NCBI GenBank assembly: GCA_004369045.1
Contig: ML213507.1
Location: forward strand, 62,001 to 126,000
Source of the DNA: Heliocybe sulcata
Lineage: Eukaryota; Basidiomycota; Agaricomycetes; Gloeophyllales; Gloeophyllaceae
DNA: 64,000 nt
Direction: 5' to 3'
The notes under the pieces are model-generated. The model searched no databases. It was not told the DNA's origin and saw only the letters and a program-made list of their open reading frames with translations. A program made the translations under genes and the position numbers. Position 1 is the stretch's first letter. Every line of letters starts with the position of its first letter. Positions 51,988-63,783 of this stretch are shown in pieces.

Positions 51988-54900
51988 TCAACTCTTGCCC
52001 TTAGCTTTCGTTTTGGCCGGGGCTGTTTTGCCCTTCTTTGCCCTGGATGCCTGGATCAGACGATCCTTGCTGATATCGTCATCTTCCTCTTGATTCTCTT
52101 CCACTGGTTCCTCTGGTACCTCATCGTCGACCTACCACGTTTGTCAGCCTCCAAGCATGGGTAGAACGGAAACCAGCACTCACATCAAATGCCTCCTCCA
52201 AGTCTGGTACATCACCAGCAGCAATCTTCTTCGGCGCCTTGCCCAGGTCTTGAGCCTTGTGGAACGGTATAGGGTGCTCCCTCGAATTATACCTGAGATG
52301 ATCGTCAGACCACCGGACCATAGGGCGGAAAGTACATTTGCGGAACATACTTCCTCGTAAGAGCCGTCTTGGTCGCTGCCGGAATCTTCTTCAAGACCAG
52401 CTCATCCTTGTTCTGGTCCACTCCCAGTTCGACGATGGTATCCCAGTCTTCTTTAGACAGGTAATAATCGTCCATACGGTCGATCACATCGTCGACTGCA
52501 CTCTATAATGATACGTCTAATGAACTGAAAATCTTCTAAAAGACTTGAGCGCGACTCACCGCTCCGACATCCATCAAAGGCTTGACTATAACGGGATACA
52601 GAGCAGGAATATACGACTGTCTGATCTCCGACTTGTCGCCGGACACCTTCAATCTCATCCTGACTTGGACGTCATTCAACTGTCGCACCAGTTTGTTCTG
52701 CCTAGAGTTCTGTCCGAGCCATCTGATGGTTCATATTTGAGAAACAATCCTGCCAATTGTCGAGAATCGAGAGCCTACTGCGGGAAAGAGATGGCATTTG
52801 TGCCACCGTACTGTTGGCAATTGCCGTAGACGAAGGATGCTGGGCGAACAGCCGAGAGAACCGAATGTAGAGGCATTAGAGACCAATGCTGCTCAGAGCT
52901 GCGGTTATCCGAAGTTCACGCATGAGTAGTCTGACTGGCAGGTAGAGGGACATCATACCCATGGATCATCGAATCGACGAGGTCAGCATCAGAAATCGAC
53001 GATGCTGCCTTCTCCATGATCTCGAGTTCCTTCATATCTTTCTCCGGACCGGCCAAGTTCCTCACTCTGACGGCTTGGGTCTTCAGATAGTTCTCCTGAG
53101 GAAACATGGAATAATCAGTTCGGAACGCGATGGAGAGTGGATGGACGCGTACTTGGATGAAAAGAGGAACGAATGAATGGTCATGGAAGTAGAGCTCCAT
53201 CTTATCGCCCAGCGTTTCGCGAGAAGTGGGGGAGAAGAGATACGGCCCGAGTATCTTGTATGTTACGTTAAAGGGCGTCATGATAGCGTACTTCTCGTTC
53301 ATCTTGACCCTGGTAAATCGCGGATCAGCGAAGGATCTACACAGAAGGCTTATATCAGAGCGCACAGCTCTTTACTATCATCGAAGTCCATTGTGTTGCT
53401 CGACAACTTCCACGTCGACAACATATTGAGCACCTGTCGGATATCAGATTGAGCTCCGGCTACTAATTGATCCACGACGTTTGCCGGAATTTTCATCTTC
53501 TCCCTATAAAAGATCATGGGTCAGCTGGATGATGAACCACCTTGTGTACTGCTTACTTGAAGGCAATACTCAGAATTCTAGAACGAACAGCCTGCGCATC
53601 CGGTCTATAACCGATCGCTTAGCAGACAGACCAACAATCTGAAGAGCGAGCCTCACTTCCTGAAGGGTAAGCTGAACGTGGTATTCATCAATGGCTTTAG
53701 CTTCTGCGCCTGTCTATCGTTCGCTATGCAGATGATTGGAACCTCGAGAGCGGAACAGGTATGATACAAATCAGCGTTCGTCCCTTCAGGACAATCCTAG
53801 GCCAACTCTCACCTTCGTCTTCTTAATGAGCTGGTTAAGTGCTCCGACTCCACCACGGTCGCCAGCAGACATCCCGTCGACTTCGTCCATGATAAGACAC
53901 GACTTGTCCGTGATCTCGACCCCAACAGCATTGGTGCTCTATTGCCGAATCAGTCAACACATCGCATGTACGCCAATGAGATACGTACATGGCCACCACC
54001 CATCCACCCATCAAGAGAGGTATTATTGATATTCGTGCTGTTCTTGGAACGTGCCATATGAGCAATGTTAGCACACGGGTGACTCACGGCAACCTACCTC
54101 AACCAATTTCTTGCTCCGTGCATCACTAGCGTTCAGTTCAATCGGCGTGAAGCCCGCCAGCTTCGCGCACAGGTGGGCGCTCGTCGTCTTACCGATCCCA
54201 GGGGGACCCGTAATCATGACAGCACGGAAGACGTTCATACCGCTCTTCCCGGGTTTCTTGAAGCCACTCTTCACATTGTTAGGCCTATGTGTGGCGTGCT
54301 GAGGCTCAAAATCGGGAGACATAGTGATAACGACAGCTTACCAATCCTGCAACCACTGCTGCAGCTTCTCCACTTGACCCTTGTTTCCGCAAATCTCCTT
54401 GAGTGTCTGCGGGGCGTAGCGAACCGTCCAGAGCTGCGTGGATGCATCGTAAACCTTTGCACTGCCGCACCTCAGCTTCTGATCCACCAAGTGCCAAAAT
54501 GTCGCTTACTGCGCCGCTCCGCCTGTCTTCACCGCCTTCTCGCGCTTCTCCATCTCTTTGGCTACCTGCCGGATCGCCTCCTGCGCCTTCGCCTCCTTCT
54601 TCCTAGCCTTATCGTCCACCGCCGCTTCGCCCGGGTTACGTGTCGCGATCAGCTGCAGGAACGCGTCCTCGTCGAGAGTCGTCAAGTTGTGCTTCTTGAT
54701 CGCGGCGAGCTTGCTAGGGCCAGCGTCGTCGCCCAGCACAACGAAGGACGTCTTGGACGAGGGCTGGCCGGTCACGCGCCTGAGGCCACCAACTGTGCGT
54801 CAGGCGACTGAGAGGGAAGGGCGAGGAAGACGCACCCTCCGAAACGCTTGGCGAGGTCGACGGCTTCCTCGCGCGAGAAGCTGCTCAGCTCGCCGGTAAA

Positions 54901-55879
54901 GACGAACGCAAGGCCAGCGAGGGGTTCCGCGCACAGCGGTTCCGGCACGGCCTTGGACCCATGCGCCTTGGGGCCTGCCATCTTCGCGGCCTTTGCAGCC
55001 GCCCAGCTTAGGGAGGACGTAAGCGCTGTCTTACGGAATCGGAAAGCAACTCACTTGAACTTTGCTTTTGGCGTCTGTTCTTCGCCACCGTCCCCTGCAG
55101 CGGTATTGTTTATCTTCACCTTTGGCGTAGATCTGATTGCTTTGTCCACCTGCGTAGAAGCGGTCTTCTTTCGAGGAGCCTTGCTCTTGCCCTTTCTCGG
55201 GGATTCTTCTTCGTCGGGGACGACGAAGTCGTCATCTGACATGTCGTCGTCTTGGTCCTTCGAGGCTACCGACTTCCTCGGAGCCGGTGGTCTGGCTTTC
55301 GCGGGACTGCGTGTCGCTTTCGACGAAGAGGGAACCGTAGCGGTCTTCTTCTTCGGCGGGGACACTTTCTCCGGCTCTGACTCGTCATCACTGGAGAGAA
55401 GGACGGCCGCCTTCTTGCGCTTGAGAGTCGGTGCAGGTGCATTGCCTTCGTCACTGGAGAGGGCCATGACTCCCGATTTGCGTTTGGCAACTGGTTTGGA
55501 TGGTGTTCTCTGCTTAGACGCAGTGCTGGGTTTCTCACTAGCGGCAGTGATCGGGCTTGCGGGGTATGAACAATCCACGGGCAGTGTAGTGAGAACCAAC
55601 GTACCTATCATCATCGCCTATTGAGACTTTTGTCATGCTCAGATACGCCAGACGAAGAACATGGATACGTACTAAGGATCTCTATTGCACTATTCCGCGC
55701 ATTTCCCTATCCATATGTCCGTCACGACTCATAGGCATGAAACCTTCCACGGACACTAGTCTCACCTGCGGCTGAAAGCTCTGAGCAGTCTGCGACGATT
55801 TTGAAGCCCCAGCTCCGAAGAAGGATCTGATGTCCTTTGCACCAGATTTCACAGTGTGTTTCGACTTTGCGCTTGACAT
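51988..55879 (-). CDS. RFC1: replication factor C subunit 1
   Basis: The large subunit of the clamp loader that opens PCNA around DNA in replication and repair. The ATG at 55879 begins [10 protein letters not shown] and reaches a PCNA-binding-like KDIRSFFG at residues 15-22. Exons 1-4 are 55879-55766, 55706-55673, a 13-nt exon 55617-55605, then 55555-55055 with a basic, Ser/Lys-rich region. A BRCT domain follows ([20 protein letters not shown], then [17 protein letters not shown]). Next come [20 protein letters not shown], Walker [24 protein letters not shown] and Walker [31 protein letters not shown] and the RFC1 C-terminal domain lie further on ([20 protein letters not shown], then [18 protein letters not shown]). 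The tail is Lys-rich. All expected domains are present and intact. Confidence 0.95.
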
Positions 55880-56870
55880 GTCGTACAAGTGTGCCACAAT
55901 TGTGTGAGTTCCAGCGAGTTGCAGACTTATTCAAGTGGCCACCGGCGACGCGCTAGCGCTGCAGTACGCGTGCTGTCACACAATGACATAAGTGTGGCGG
56001 TCACGGTTGTGCCGGTTGCCACATTCACTCCTTTTAAGTCTCAACTCTATGGAAAGCCGGACTGTCGAGCTTGTGGCGCTGACATGCCGGGTGTTTGTAT
56101 GTAGTTGGTAGTTGCCCTTAATGGTATCAGGACCCAAGCCACTCAGTTGTTCGACCGCTTATGTAAACGTGCTGCCACCGACACGTTATTGCCAAACCTT
56201 GATTGGCTGCTACTTTATAATAGAGTGCTACTTGGCTACAAAGTTTGGTAGTCAAGACTAATAGATTCTACTTAAGACAACTTCGACGCACTTGCAGCAA
56301 AAAGTGCATCATAAATCATACTCTGACATTAATTAGCATGATGTAAGCTCATGGTACCTTCACAGACAGCGAAAAATACGGAAAGAATCATAAAATATTT
56401 TAGAGGACAGAGGCAGTGCTGTAAAAGCTACTGATAGCATGCTGCCATGTATCGAGTCCTGTATAATGCCTCCTGACTATTGAAAACAAAAAAATACCAG
56501 AACATATGTCAAAAAATCGGTATAATCTCAGCCACTCAGGAATTCATGCTTATGTAAGCACAGGGACGGTGCAAATCGGCTTCCCCTAGACTAAATTAAG
56601 TGCAAAAAATGTGCAAAAATTAGAATAACCAAGAGCTGTTGGTCAAATCTATGTCTCTGCCTTCATAACCACATGGCAAATGCCATATGGCCTTTGGTAG
56701 TGTAAATAAACCGAAACAAATTGTGTAAAAATGTGCAAAAACTCAGGATAACTAGTAGATACTGTAGTATTTATTTATACACTATCATGTTTGCAACAAG
56801 TACACCCTCTTGACCATTGTCCATTGTGTCTGAGTGCAATATACCTCATTTAGCTCCAGAGATCCCACAC
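55880..56870. other. RFC1 upstream region passing into AT-rich DNA
   Basis: The first 200 bp hold the RFC1 promoter and one arm of a 32-bp inverted repeat. From about 56,110 the sequence turns AT-rich with runs such as GTGCAAAAA (several copies near 56,610 and 56,740). No gene recognised. Confidence 0.5.
56048..56079 (+). repeat. 32-bp inverted repeat, left arm
   Basis: Identical to the reverse complement of 63617-63648. In one frame it encodes LYGKPDCRACGA, with a C-x2-C pair, and the right arm encodes the same residues on its own strand. Confidence 0.9.
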
Positions 56871-57377
56871 TCAGGGCTTGTATCCTGCCATGCAGAGTGT
56901 TAGAATATGTAGCAAAGTGTAAGCCTGTGACTTACAGCTGCATTCTGTACTTGTAGTCATTTGTATGTTCCCGGTGATATGCACAGTCATATGGCCAATT
57001 GGGCTCTGGGCTGTGAAAACACAATTTAGGGTCATTATGCGATCACAGTGATGAGTAGGAGATGAAGGTAGATCTGGGATGGTTGGTTGAGATGACCCAG
57101 CGAGCGCGGCGAGTTGAGTGGAGCAACGTGGAGGAATAATGTCGGCCAATAGTCCTTCGATGGCTGACTCCAATTCTGAATTGTCGAGTGACAACTCTAC
57201 ACTGGTGTTGGTGAAGTGTTTGGCATAGAGGCAATGTGCAATCGATAAAGCGGCTTCATAGGCTTCGTCAACGGCATCACTTGCTTCTTGCTCGCATTCT
57301 TGAAGAGATTGGAATAGTTCAGTCTGGTAGTGGATGCGATCCTCAAGGAACTCTTGTTCTGAGCACACGTGCCCCAA
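56871..57377 (-). CDS. possible 168-residue protein in repeat block
   Basis: An open frame with protein-like, acidic and helix-favouring composition in its first half (EQEFLEDRIHYQTELFQSLQ, then EASDAVDEAYEAALSIAH). The second half overlaps DNA related to the repeat units (56,985-57,060 resembles 58,255-58,330), so it may be chance. Not recognised as any family. Confidence 0.25.
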   Translation of the reverse strand: MGHVCSEQEFLEDRIHYQTELFQSLQECEQEASDAVDEAYEAALSIAHCLYAKHFTNTSVELSLDNSELESAIEGLLADIIPPRCSTQLAALAGSSQPTIPDLPSSPTHHCDRIMTLNCVFTAQSPIGHMTVHITGNIQMTTSTECSCKSQAYTLLHILTLCMAGYKP

Positions 57378-57416
57378 TGTCTTGTAGATTCCCCCTTGCG
57401 GTGGGCTCCACTAAAT

Positions 57417-58930
57417 GATGAGACACTGACACTCAACGAGACCCGAAACGAAGACCTAGAAAGAGCAAACAACCACACAATACCACCAAACCCCTGGTGG
57501 TACATGGCTGCGAGGTCCGTGGAATCAAAGGGTATAGATTAGTTTGAGGGGAACAATGAGGTAAAAGACGTGCTATGGGGAGGGGCCTTTGATATGAGGA
57601 TCATAGCACACAGCATTTGTATGGCCAGCACTAATGAACTGAAGTCGCTAAAGTGGTGAAGTGGCAGCGACAGCGGCGCCGACAGCGCTAGCGACAGCGA
57701 CTTCCTAAACTCGATGACGATGACGGTGAACGGTTTTTACGACACATGGGGTCGCTTCGGAGAGGATAGTGTAATTGGAGCGTACAACACTAGCAGTTGT
57801 TGACTGTTTTTAGAAGGAGGTTGACGGAAACTCTTGACGAAGTCGGAAGACGCGATGAGCACCTTGGTCACTGAAAACTCTGATGCTAAACTGAGATGTG
57901 AATGGGAGAAAGTAACTTGGATTGTACAAACAGAAAATCATCCTTAAATACAAGTACGCTACAGCCTACTAATGCTACCTCATTGTCCTCCTATTGTCTC
58001 ACCGTTCACCTGAGTCACTTCACCAATAATCATACCATATGCTGCGCCCAACCATCGCTCGCCCCGCTATCGAGCCCATCACCCAATCCCAATCCACTAA
58101 CCGCTCCTATGACCAAAATGTAGCGCTGCTGCACATGCTCTCTTGAACAAGTCATATGAGCACCGCCGCTAGCCCCACTGAGCGGGACAATTGTAGATGT
58201 CGATAGCAAGTCATCAAGCAAGATCAATAAGGTGTCTAATTGTGAGTGAATGCTCTCGAGCAGCACTGGTGATACGGCCAATCAGGGTTTAACACTCTGA
58301 AAACGTGTTTTAGGGTCATTTCATGATCACGGCGACATTGCAACTCTACTGCGCATACGCTCGCCGCTGACAGCTCCTTGGAAGGCTAGCGACGACTCTA
58401 CTGGTGACCCCGACTATTCACTCTGGCGGCAAACTCGCGACTGTATTCCCCGCAGCACGGCGACACTCTCTCTATTCAGCGGGACTCACTTCAAAATGAT
58501 CTATTCTAGTTGCAGAGGCTATTCTTGGACACGGCCACAACAACGCATAGGCGCCAGTGGCCGGATCTTTCCGATCGAGTCACTGGCAACTCGGCACAAC
58601 ACAGCCCGTTCGGTTCTGAGGAGTCTAGGCTCTTGAGTCATTCTAGACTGACCATCCCACTCAATGTCCCGCCTGTCGTTCCCATCATCGCCTCCGCCGC
58701 CCGTTGGGGCACATGCTCAGGGCGCCCATACACATCAAATCACCACCTCCATCATCGGTTTCCGGCGCCCTCCGCGTGACACATCACTCACCCAACCCAC
58801 TTCCTCTTTCGGCACAACCGCACCCCTCTTTGGCAACTACGCCCACCACTCAAGTTACTGTGGCATCGCCGCGTCGACACAAGGTCTTGTACGGCGTGGC
58901 GCGAGGACAAGACTCGCCGCGCGTTGATAC
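57417..58930 (+). repeat. repeat unit R1 (forward)
   Basis: The part 57,417-58,262 matches the reverse strand of unit R3 (61,596-60,740) at roughly 85-90% by eye, and 58,262-58,930 matches the reverse strand of unit R4 (62,375-61,700). Near its start is the stem-loop TACCACCA / TGGTGGTA followed by GGCTGCGAGGTCCG. I found no terminal repeats or coding region that would classify it. Confidence 0.8.
57481..57502 (+). repeat. unit hairpin, R1 version
   Basis: Arms TACCACCA and TGGTGGTA with a 6-nt loop. The third pair is C-G, as in unit R3. Confidence 0.85.
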
Positions 58931-59469
58931 GCCTCTACGTGGCTCTGGTCTCCGAAAACGCATTTTCAGGCTATTTGCGCACATTCCCACGCTCTGTGCG
59001 AGAGTGAGCGTATCCGCGGCGTCGCGCTACGAGCAAAACTCGAGTTTCCATGGACTTTTCACTATTTCCGGCAATTCCCGACGACTCTCCGATCTCATTC
59101 GACAACCGCTCCACTGCTTTACGTAAGCGCGCGTGCTCATCCCAGCCATCACGGCGGTGTGGCAATACCCTCCCGACAGCGGCGGTGTTGCACGGCGGTG
59201 CTGCGCTGCCTCGCTGGTGCCTTTGCATATGCTGTCCATCAAGTTTCGAGTCAATTCCGAGGCTGTGCGTGCCTTGCGGGCACCGGCGCGGCCTCCACAC
59301 GGCCCATCAGCACTTTTTGATGCGGCGCTGTGCGCGTTCCCACGCTCCTTTTGGTATGTGCCCACCTTTGCACATGGTCATTGTAGTGTACGGAGATTGT
59401 TCCCCTTGTCGGAGGCTTGTGGTGGATCGTTTTTCAGGAGTAGTTTCAGTTTGTTAGCATATGGTACTC

Positions 59470-60739
59470 GGTGAAAGGCACTAACATGTGATGAAACCCG
59501 CACAGACCTAAAGGGGAACAACAACCACAAAGCGTAGCACCAATCCCTTGGTGCTAGATGGCTGCGAGGTCCGGGGCGATGAAGGGTATAATAGACGTTC
59601 GGAGGGATAGGGTAGGGTAAGACGTATAGGTGGGGCTAAAGGTAGTTTGGCCCAGACCAGTCGCGGTCGTGTGGCAGTCTCAATTCGATACGCTCACTTT
59701 GGGAGACGCTTGTATCGTACTCCGCTTGACGATGCAATTCTAACGCACTCGGTGCGCGCTTGGTGCGATAGCTTCTCGGGCTGTCACGGAGCACGCGCTT
59801 GTCACACGGTCTCGGAGGGAGCGGAATCGGGATCGCCTACACGATGCGATCGAGGCACGCGTACAATGCCGTCGGTGCGATGTGCGATGCTTCTAAAACT
59901 CGAGACAACTCGAACACGGTTAACAAGACGGGCGGCGCACGAGGCCGGACTTAAGAGAAACTTTGAAACGAAAGAGCTCACTTGTTGTGTGCGCTGTCGG
60001 AAGGTTCGCGTAAACTCTGGGTGAAGTCAGAAGACCGTCGAAAGCCTTATACTCTAGAGGAAACTCTTGCGCCGAGAAACGAGATACGAAGGGTGAAGAT
60101 AACTTGCATTTTCGAGACAAAGAGAAAGGGTTTAAGTACAAACGTCGCCGCTACACTACTTGCAGTCGCACATGAGGAGAAAACCATCTTCCGCCAACCA
60201 TCTCCTACGCCGCGCGCTGATAGGCCCCAATCTGTTCTGGCCCCAGAAAACGCGTTTCGCGACGCTTCTGTGTCTTGCATGGGAACTTGGTGCTATTCTC
60301 GGCGATGGAGAACTCTGGACTCTATATGCCAACTGGGCTATTCTTGGGCGACAGCGCTTCCAGTCGACGTCAGCGAGGCCGCGTCAGCATCGGCAACCGC
60401 CGCCTATTCAGCGCCGTCACCAGCAACTCGGCCATTGTTGTCATCACGGCCGACCCACATTCAGTCGGAACGACAGCCCGCTCCTAGGCTTCGACGCGCC
60501 GCTCTCGACTCTGGTCTAGGCGTCGGCACGTCGCTCTCGAACACCACGGCCCTCACTGAAGCTCCGGCCGTGGTCCCACACGCTATTGTCCCTGTTATCT
60601 GATCCTATCGACTCACATCCGCTTACGCCGAGCCGGCCGGGCTCGTCAAACAATAGATGTTCGGTGCACGCTAGCGACATCCCGGACGTGGCCGACATTG
60701 CTGATGTGCCGGAGACGCTTGCCAAGACCCGGGTTTCGG
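59470..60739 (+). repeat. repeat unit R2 (forward)
   Basis: The first 170 bp match the reverse strand of R4 (62,934-62,765) closely. The rest is a more diverged relative of R1; for example 60,095-60,160 aligns with 57,905-57,965 and GCTATTCTTGG recurs in both. It joins the end of inverted unit R3 at about 60,740. Confidence 0.65.
59535..59556 (+). repeat. unit hairpin, R2 version
   Basis: Arms TAGCACCAA and TTGGTGCTA (9 bp) around TCCC. The third pair is G-C, as in R4. Confidence 0.85.
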
Positions 60740-61596
60740 ACCAGAGCCGCTCGAGAGCGTTCACTCACAATTAGACGCCTTATCGATCTGACTCGACGAC
60801 GGGCTATCGAAATCTACTATTGTCTCGTTCAGCAGGCTAGCGGCAGTGCTCGTATGGCTCGTCAAGATAGCATGTGCAGCGTCGCTGCGCTTTGGTGGCA
60901 GGAGCGGTGTAGCGGGTTGGGATTGGACGATGGGCTTGATAGAGGGCGAGCGATGGCCGGATGCAGCGTATGGTTTGGCAATTGGTGAAGTGACTCAGAC
61001 GGACGACAAGACAATAGGGCAACGCAGTAGTAGTCTGTAGCGTACTTGTATTTAAGGACGATTTTCTGTTTGTACAATCCAAGTTACATTCTCCCGTTCA
61101 CATCTCAGCTTAGCGCCAGAGTCTTCAGCGACTAAGGCGCTCATCGCATCTTCCGACTTCGTCAAGAGTTTCCGTCAACCTCCTTCTAAAAACAGTCAAC
61201 AACTGCTAGTGTTGTACGCTCCAATTACACTATCCTCTCCGAAGCGACCCCATGTGTCGTAAAAACCATTCACCATCGTCGTCATCAAGTTTAGGAAGTC
61301 GCTGTCGCTAGCACTGTCGGCGCCGCTGTCGCTGTCGCTGTCGCTGCCGCTTCACTGCTTTAGCGACGCTAGTTCATTAGCGCTGGTCATACAAACGCTG
61401 CGTGCTATGATTCTCGTATCAAAGGCCCCTCCCCACAGCACGTCTTACATCTTCTTGTTCCCCTCGAACTAACCAATACCCTTCGATTCCCCGGACCTCG
61501 CAGCCGCGTACCACCAAGGGTTTGGTGGTATTGTGTGGTTGTTTGTTCTTTCTAGGTCTTCGTTTCGGGTTTTGTCGAGTGTCAGTGTCTCATCAG
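60740..61596 (-). repeat. repeat unit R3 (reverse)
   Basis: An inverted copy of the first 845 bp of R1. It includes a run of CGCTGTCGCTGTCG-like hexamers near 61,310-61,350 (also seen in R1 at 57,663-57,700). Confidence 0.8.
61509..61530 (-). repeat. unit hairpin, R3 version
   Basis: Arms TACCACCAA and TTGGTGGTA with a 4-nt loop; same pairing as R1. Confidence 0.85.
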
Positions 61597-61699
61597 CGCT
61601 CGTCCACAAGGCGCGCATCGCCCCAACCGCCCTGTACCTAACTTTCCTACCAATCCTATCATCTCCTCACGGTGCGGTGCCTGCATGAGTACACTCGTA

Positions 61700-62934
61700 G
61701 CCTAGCTTGAAACGCGCGACGAGTCTTGTCCTCACACCACGCCGTACGAGACCTTGCGTCAATGCGGCGGTGCCACAGTAACTTGAGTGGCGGGCGTAGT
61801 TGCCGAAGAGTGGCGCGGTTGTGCCGAAAGGGGTAGTGGGTCGGGCGAGTGATGCGTCGCGCGGAGGGAGCCGAAACCGATGATGGAGGCGGTGAGTTGA
61901 TGCGTAGGGGCACCCTGAGCATGCGACCCGACGGGCGGCGAAGGCGATGATGGGAACAACAGGCGGGACATTGAGTGGGATTGTCGATCTAGAATGACTC
62001 GATGGCCTAGACTCCTCAGGACCGACCGGTCTGTGTTGTGCCGAGTTGCCGTTGATTCGATCGGAAAGATCCGGAGGCCGAGGCTTATGCGTCATTGTGG
62101 CCGAGTCCAAGAATAGTTCCCGAGACCAGAATAGATCGGTTTGCATTGAGTCCCGCTGAATAGAGAGAGTGTCGCCGCGCTGCGGGGAATAGAGTCGCGA
62201 GCTCGCCGCCAGAGTGAATAGTCGGGGTCGCCAGTATAGTCGTCTCTCGCCTTCCAAGGAGCTGTCAGCGGCGAGCGAACGCGCAATAGAGTTGCAACGT
62301 CGCCGCGATCACGAAACAACCCTAAAACACGTTTTCAGAGCGCAGAACCCTGCTCGGCCGTATCATCGGTTTATTTGATTTTCTCTGTAGTATACTTAAG
62401 TCGGACTTCCCGACACTGTACCTTAGGTTAGGTTAGGTCGCTACCTCCCTGTGCAATTCTACTGTTCCCATCTCAACTCTGCGTCTGAGCTCTCTCTCTG
62501 CATCACTGTGTCCCTTATCTCGTCACTGCGCTGCTGTTCCCGATTTCCGTCGCCGCTGCTGTCTGTGTCCCGCCAGACACCAGAGTTTCTCGTTTTCGCG
62601 TTGTTCTATTTTTAGCGTCTACATCTATTTTTAGTTAGCATGCGCATTTCGCTTCTAGAGCACGCAACGTCGCGCGGCATCGCATTTTGATCGCATTCTA
62701 TTTTTAGCTTTGATCGCATTTTCGTTAGAGTATACGTGGCCCTGTGGTTGGCGGTCTCGGCCCTATACCTTACCATTGACTCCCTCCGAACATTTACTAT
62801 ACCCTTCGTCGCCCCGGACCTCGCAGCCATCTAGCACCAAGGGTTTGGTGCTACACTTTGTGGTTGTTGTTCCCCTTTAGGTCTCATTTCTGCGGGTTTC
62901 GTTGCATGTCCAGTGCCTTTCACCGTGTTTTGCC
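61700..62934 (-). repeat. repeat unit R4 (reverse)
   Basis: Starts at 62,934 on the minus strand like R2, then has its own middle part (about 62,400-62,760), then matches the distal part of R1. The middle part contains three copies of CTAAAAATAGA-type words and a short TTAGG triplet run near 62,424. Confidence 0.75.
62832..62853 (-). repeat. unit hairpin, R4 version
   Basis: Arms TAGCACCAA and TTGGTGCTA with a 4-nt loop; same pairing as R2. Confidence 0.85.
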
Positions 62935-63483
62935 AGTCGCTTTCCACCCCCTATGTGTCACTCACATCTATATAAAAGTTAGTGACCACTAGTGGCATAC
63001 AGTATGTGAATAGCACTATATATGCATCTTAATAAATATATTATTTCTTGCCTTATTTACAGAAGTTGTGCAAAATGTAAATGCATTTCTCTCATATCTT
63101 TGCCACTATGCAAAATGATAATATTAACATGGGCTCAGTCCTGCTAGGATAAATCTGTGTCAAGCTCCTAAATAAGACACCTTGCCCCTATTTGTGAATA
63201 TCATGAAAACCCATCATTTGGATTCGCATTGAGCACTACTTCTGTAGCTAGTGGAATAGAGAATCTATGTATTGAGCCGAAGATTACCATACTTTCCCTT
63301 GTCTCAACATCCGTCTTAGAAAATGTGATATATGTAACTCATTTTCCTTCCTTTTTGGACAAGCTATGCAAAACCCAATTTTCTGTAACTTTTGTTGGGC
63401 CCAGAAAACTTGAATTCCCAAACTGCTGGTAGTTGGGCTGGATAGATAGTTAGGCTATATGCACAGAAGGGATCTATCATGGT
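62935..63483. other. AT-rich right margin of the repeat block
   Basis: AT-rich DNA with recurring GCAAAA words (near 63,070, 63,110 and 63,366), similar in style to the left margin. No gene or clear repeat ends found. Confidence 0.5.
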
Positions 63484-63783
63484 CTACGTGAGCCTAAGCA
63501 ACCTTTTATACTGTGTTTGGGACCGGAGAGCCAGTGTGTGATATTTGCTAGCCAGTTTCTCTAAACCAAGCCCGAGGTTGTCGGGGTCCCAGTGGCGTGG
63601 GACATGCATTTGTGCCGCGCCACAAGCTCGACAGTCCGGCTTTCCATACAACTCCGCCTCACCGACCGCTGATACACTCGCTACGTCGTCGGGCGTAGTT
63701 GTACGGCTACCACTATGGCTAACGAGGATGTGCATGTTTACGACGCGCAATACTGCGCGTATGGATTCTGGAACCCCGTTCAA
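63484..63783 (-). CDS. possible exon with C-x2-C motif
   Basis: A 99-codon frame containing LYGKPDCRACGA, identical to the residues encoded at 56,048, followed by a plausible protein tail (HWDPDNLGLGLEKLASKYH). The gene it belonged to is not recognised. It may be a captured or duplicated exon. Confidence 0.35.
   Translation of the reverse strand: MNGVPESIRAVLRVVNMHILVSHSGSRTTTPDDVASVSAVGEAELYGKPDCRACGAAQMHVPRHWDPDNLGLGLEKLASKYHTLALRSQTQYKRLLRLT
63617..63648 (-). repeat. 32-bp inverted repeat, right arm
   Basis: Perfect reverse complement of 56048-56079, 7.5 kb away. Confidence 0.9.

Noticed and set aside
54848-55624. 258-codon plus-strand frame
   Set aside because: Antisense to the BRCT and Lys/Ser-rich parts of RFC1.
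62420-62440. Telomere repeat, from a TTAGG run
   Set aside because: Only three units of five bases are present, and fungal telomeres usually use TTAGGG; more likely chance or internal to the repeat.
56871-63483. Retroelement with long terminal repeats
   Set aside because: The repeated units are mostly inverted relative to each other, no polymerase or integrase residues were recognised, and no ends with target-site duplication could be defined.
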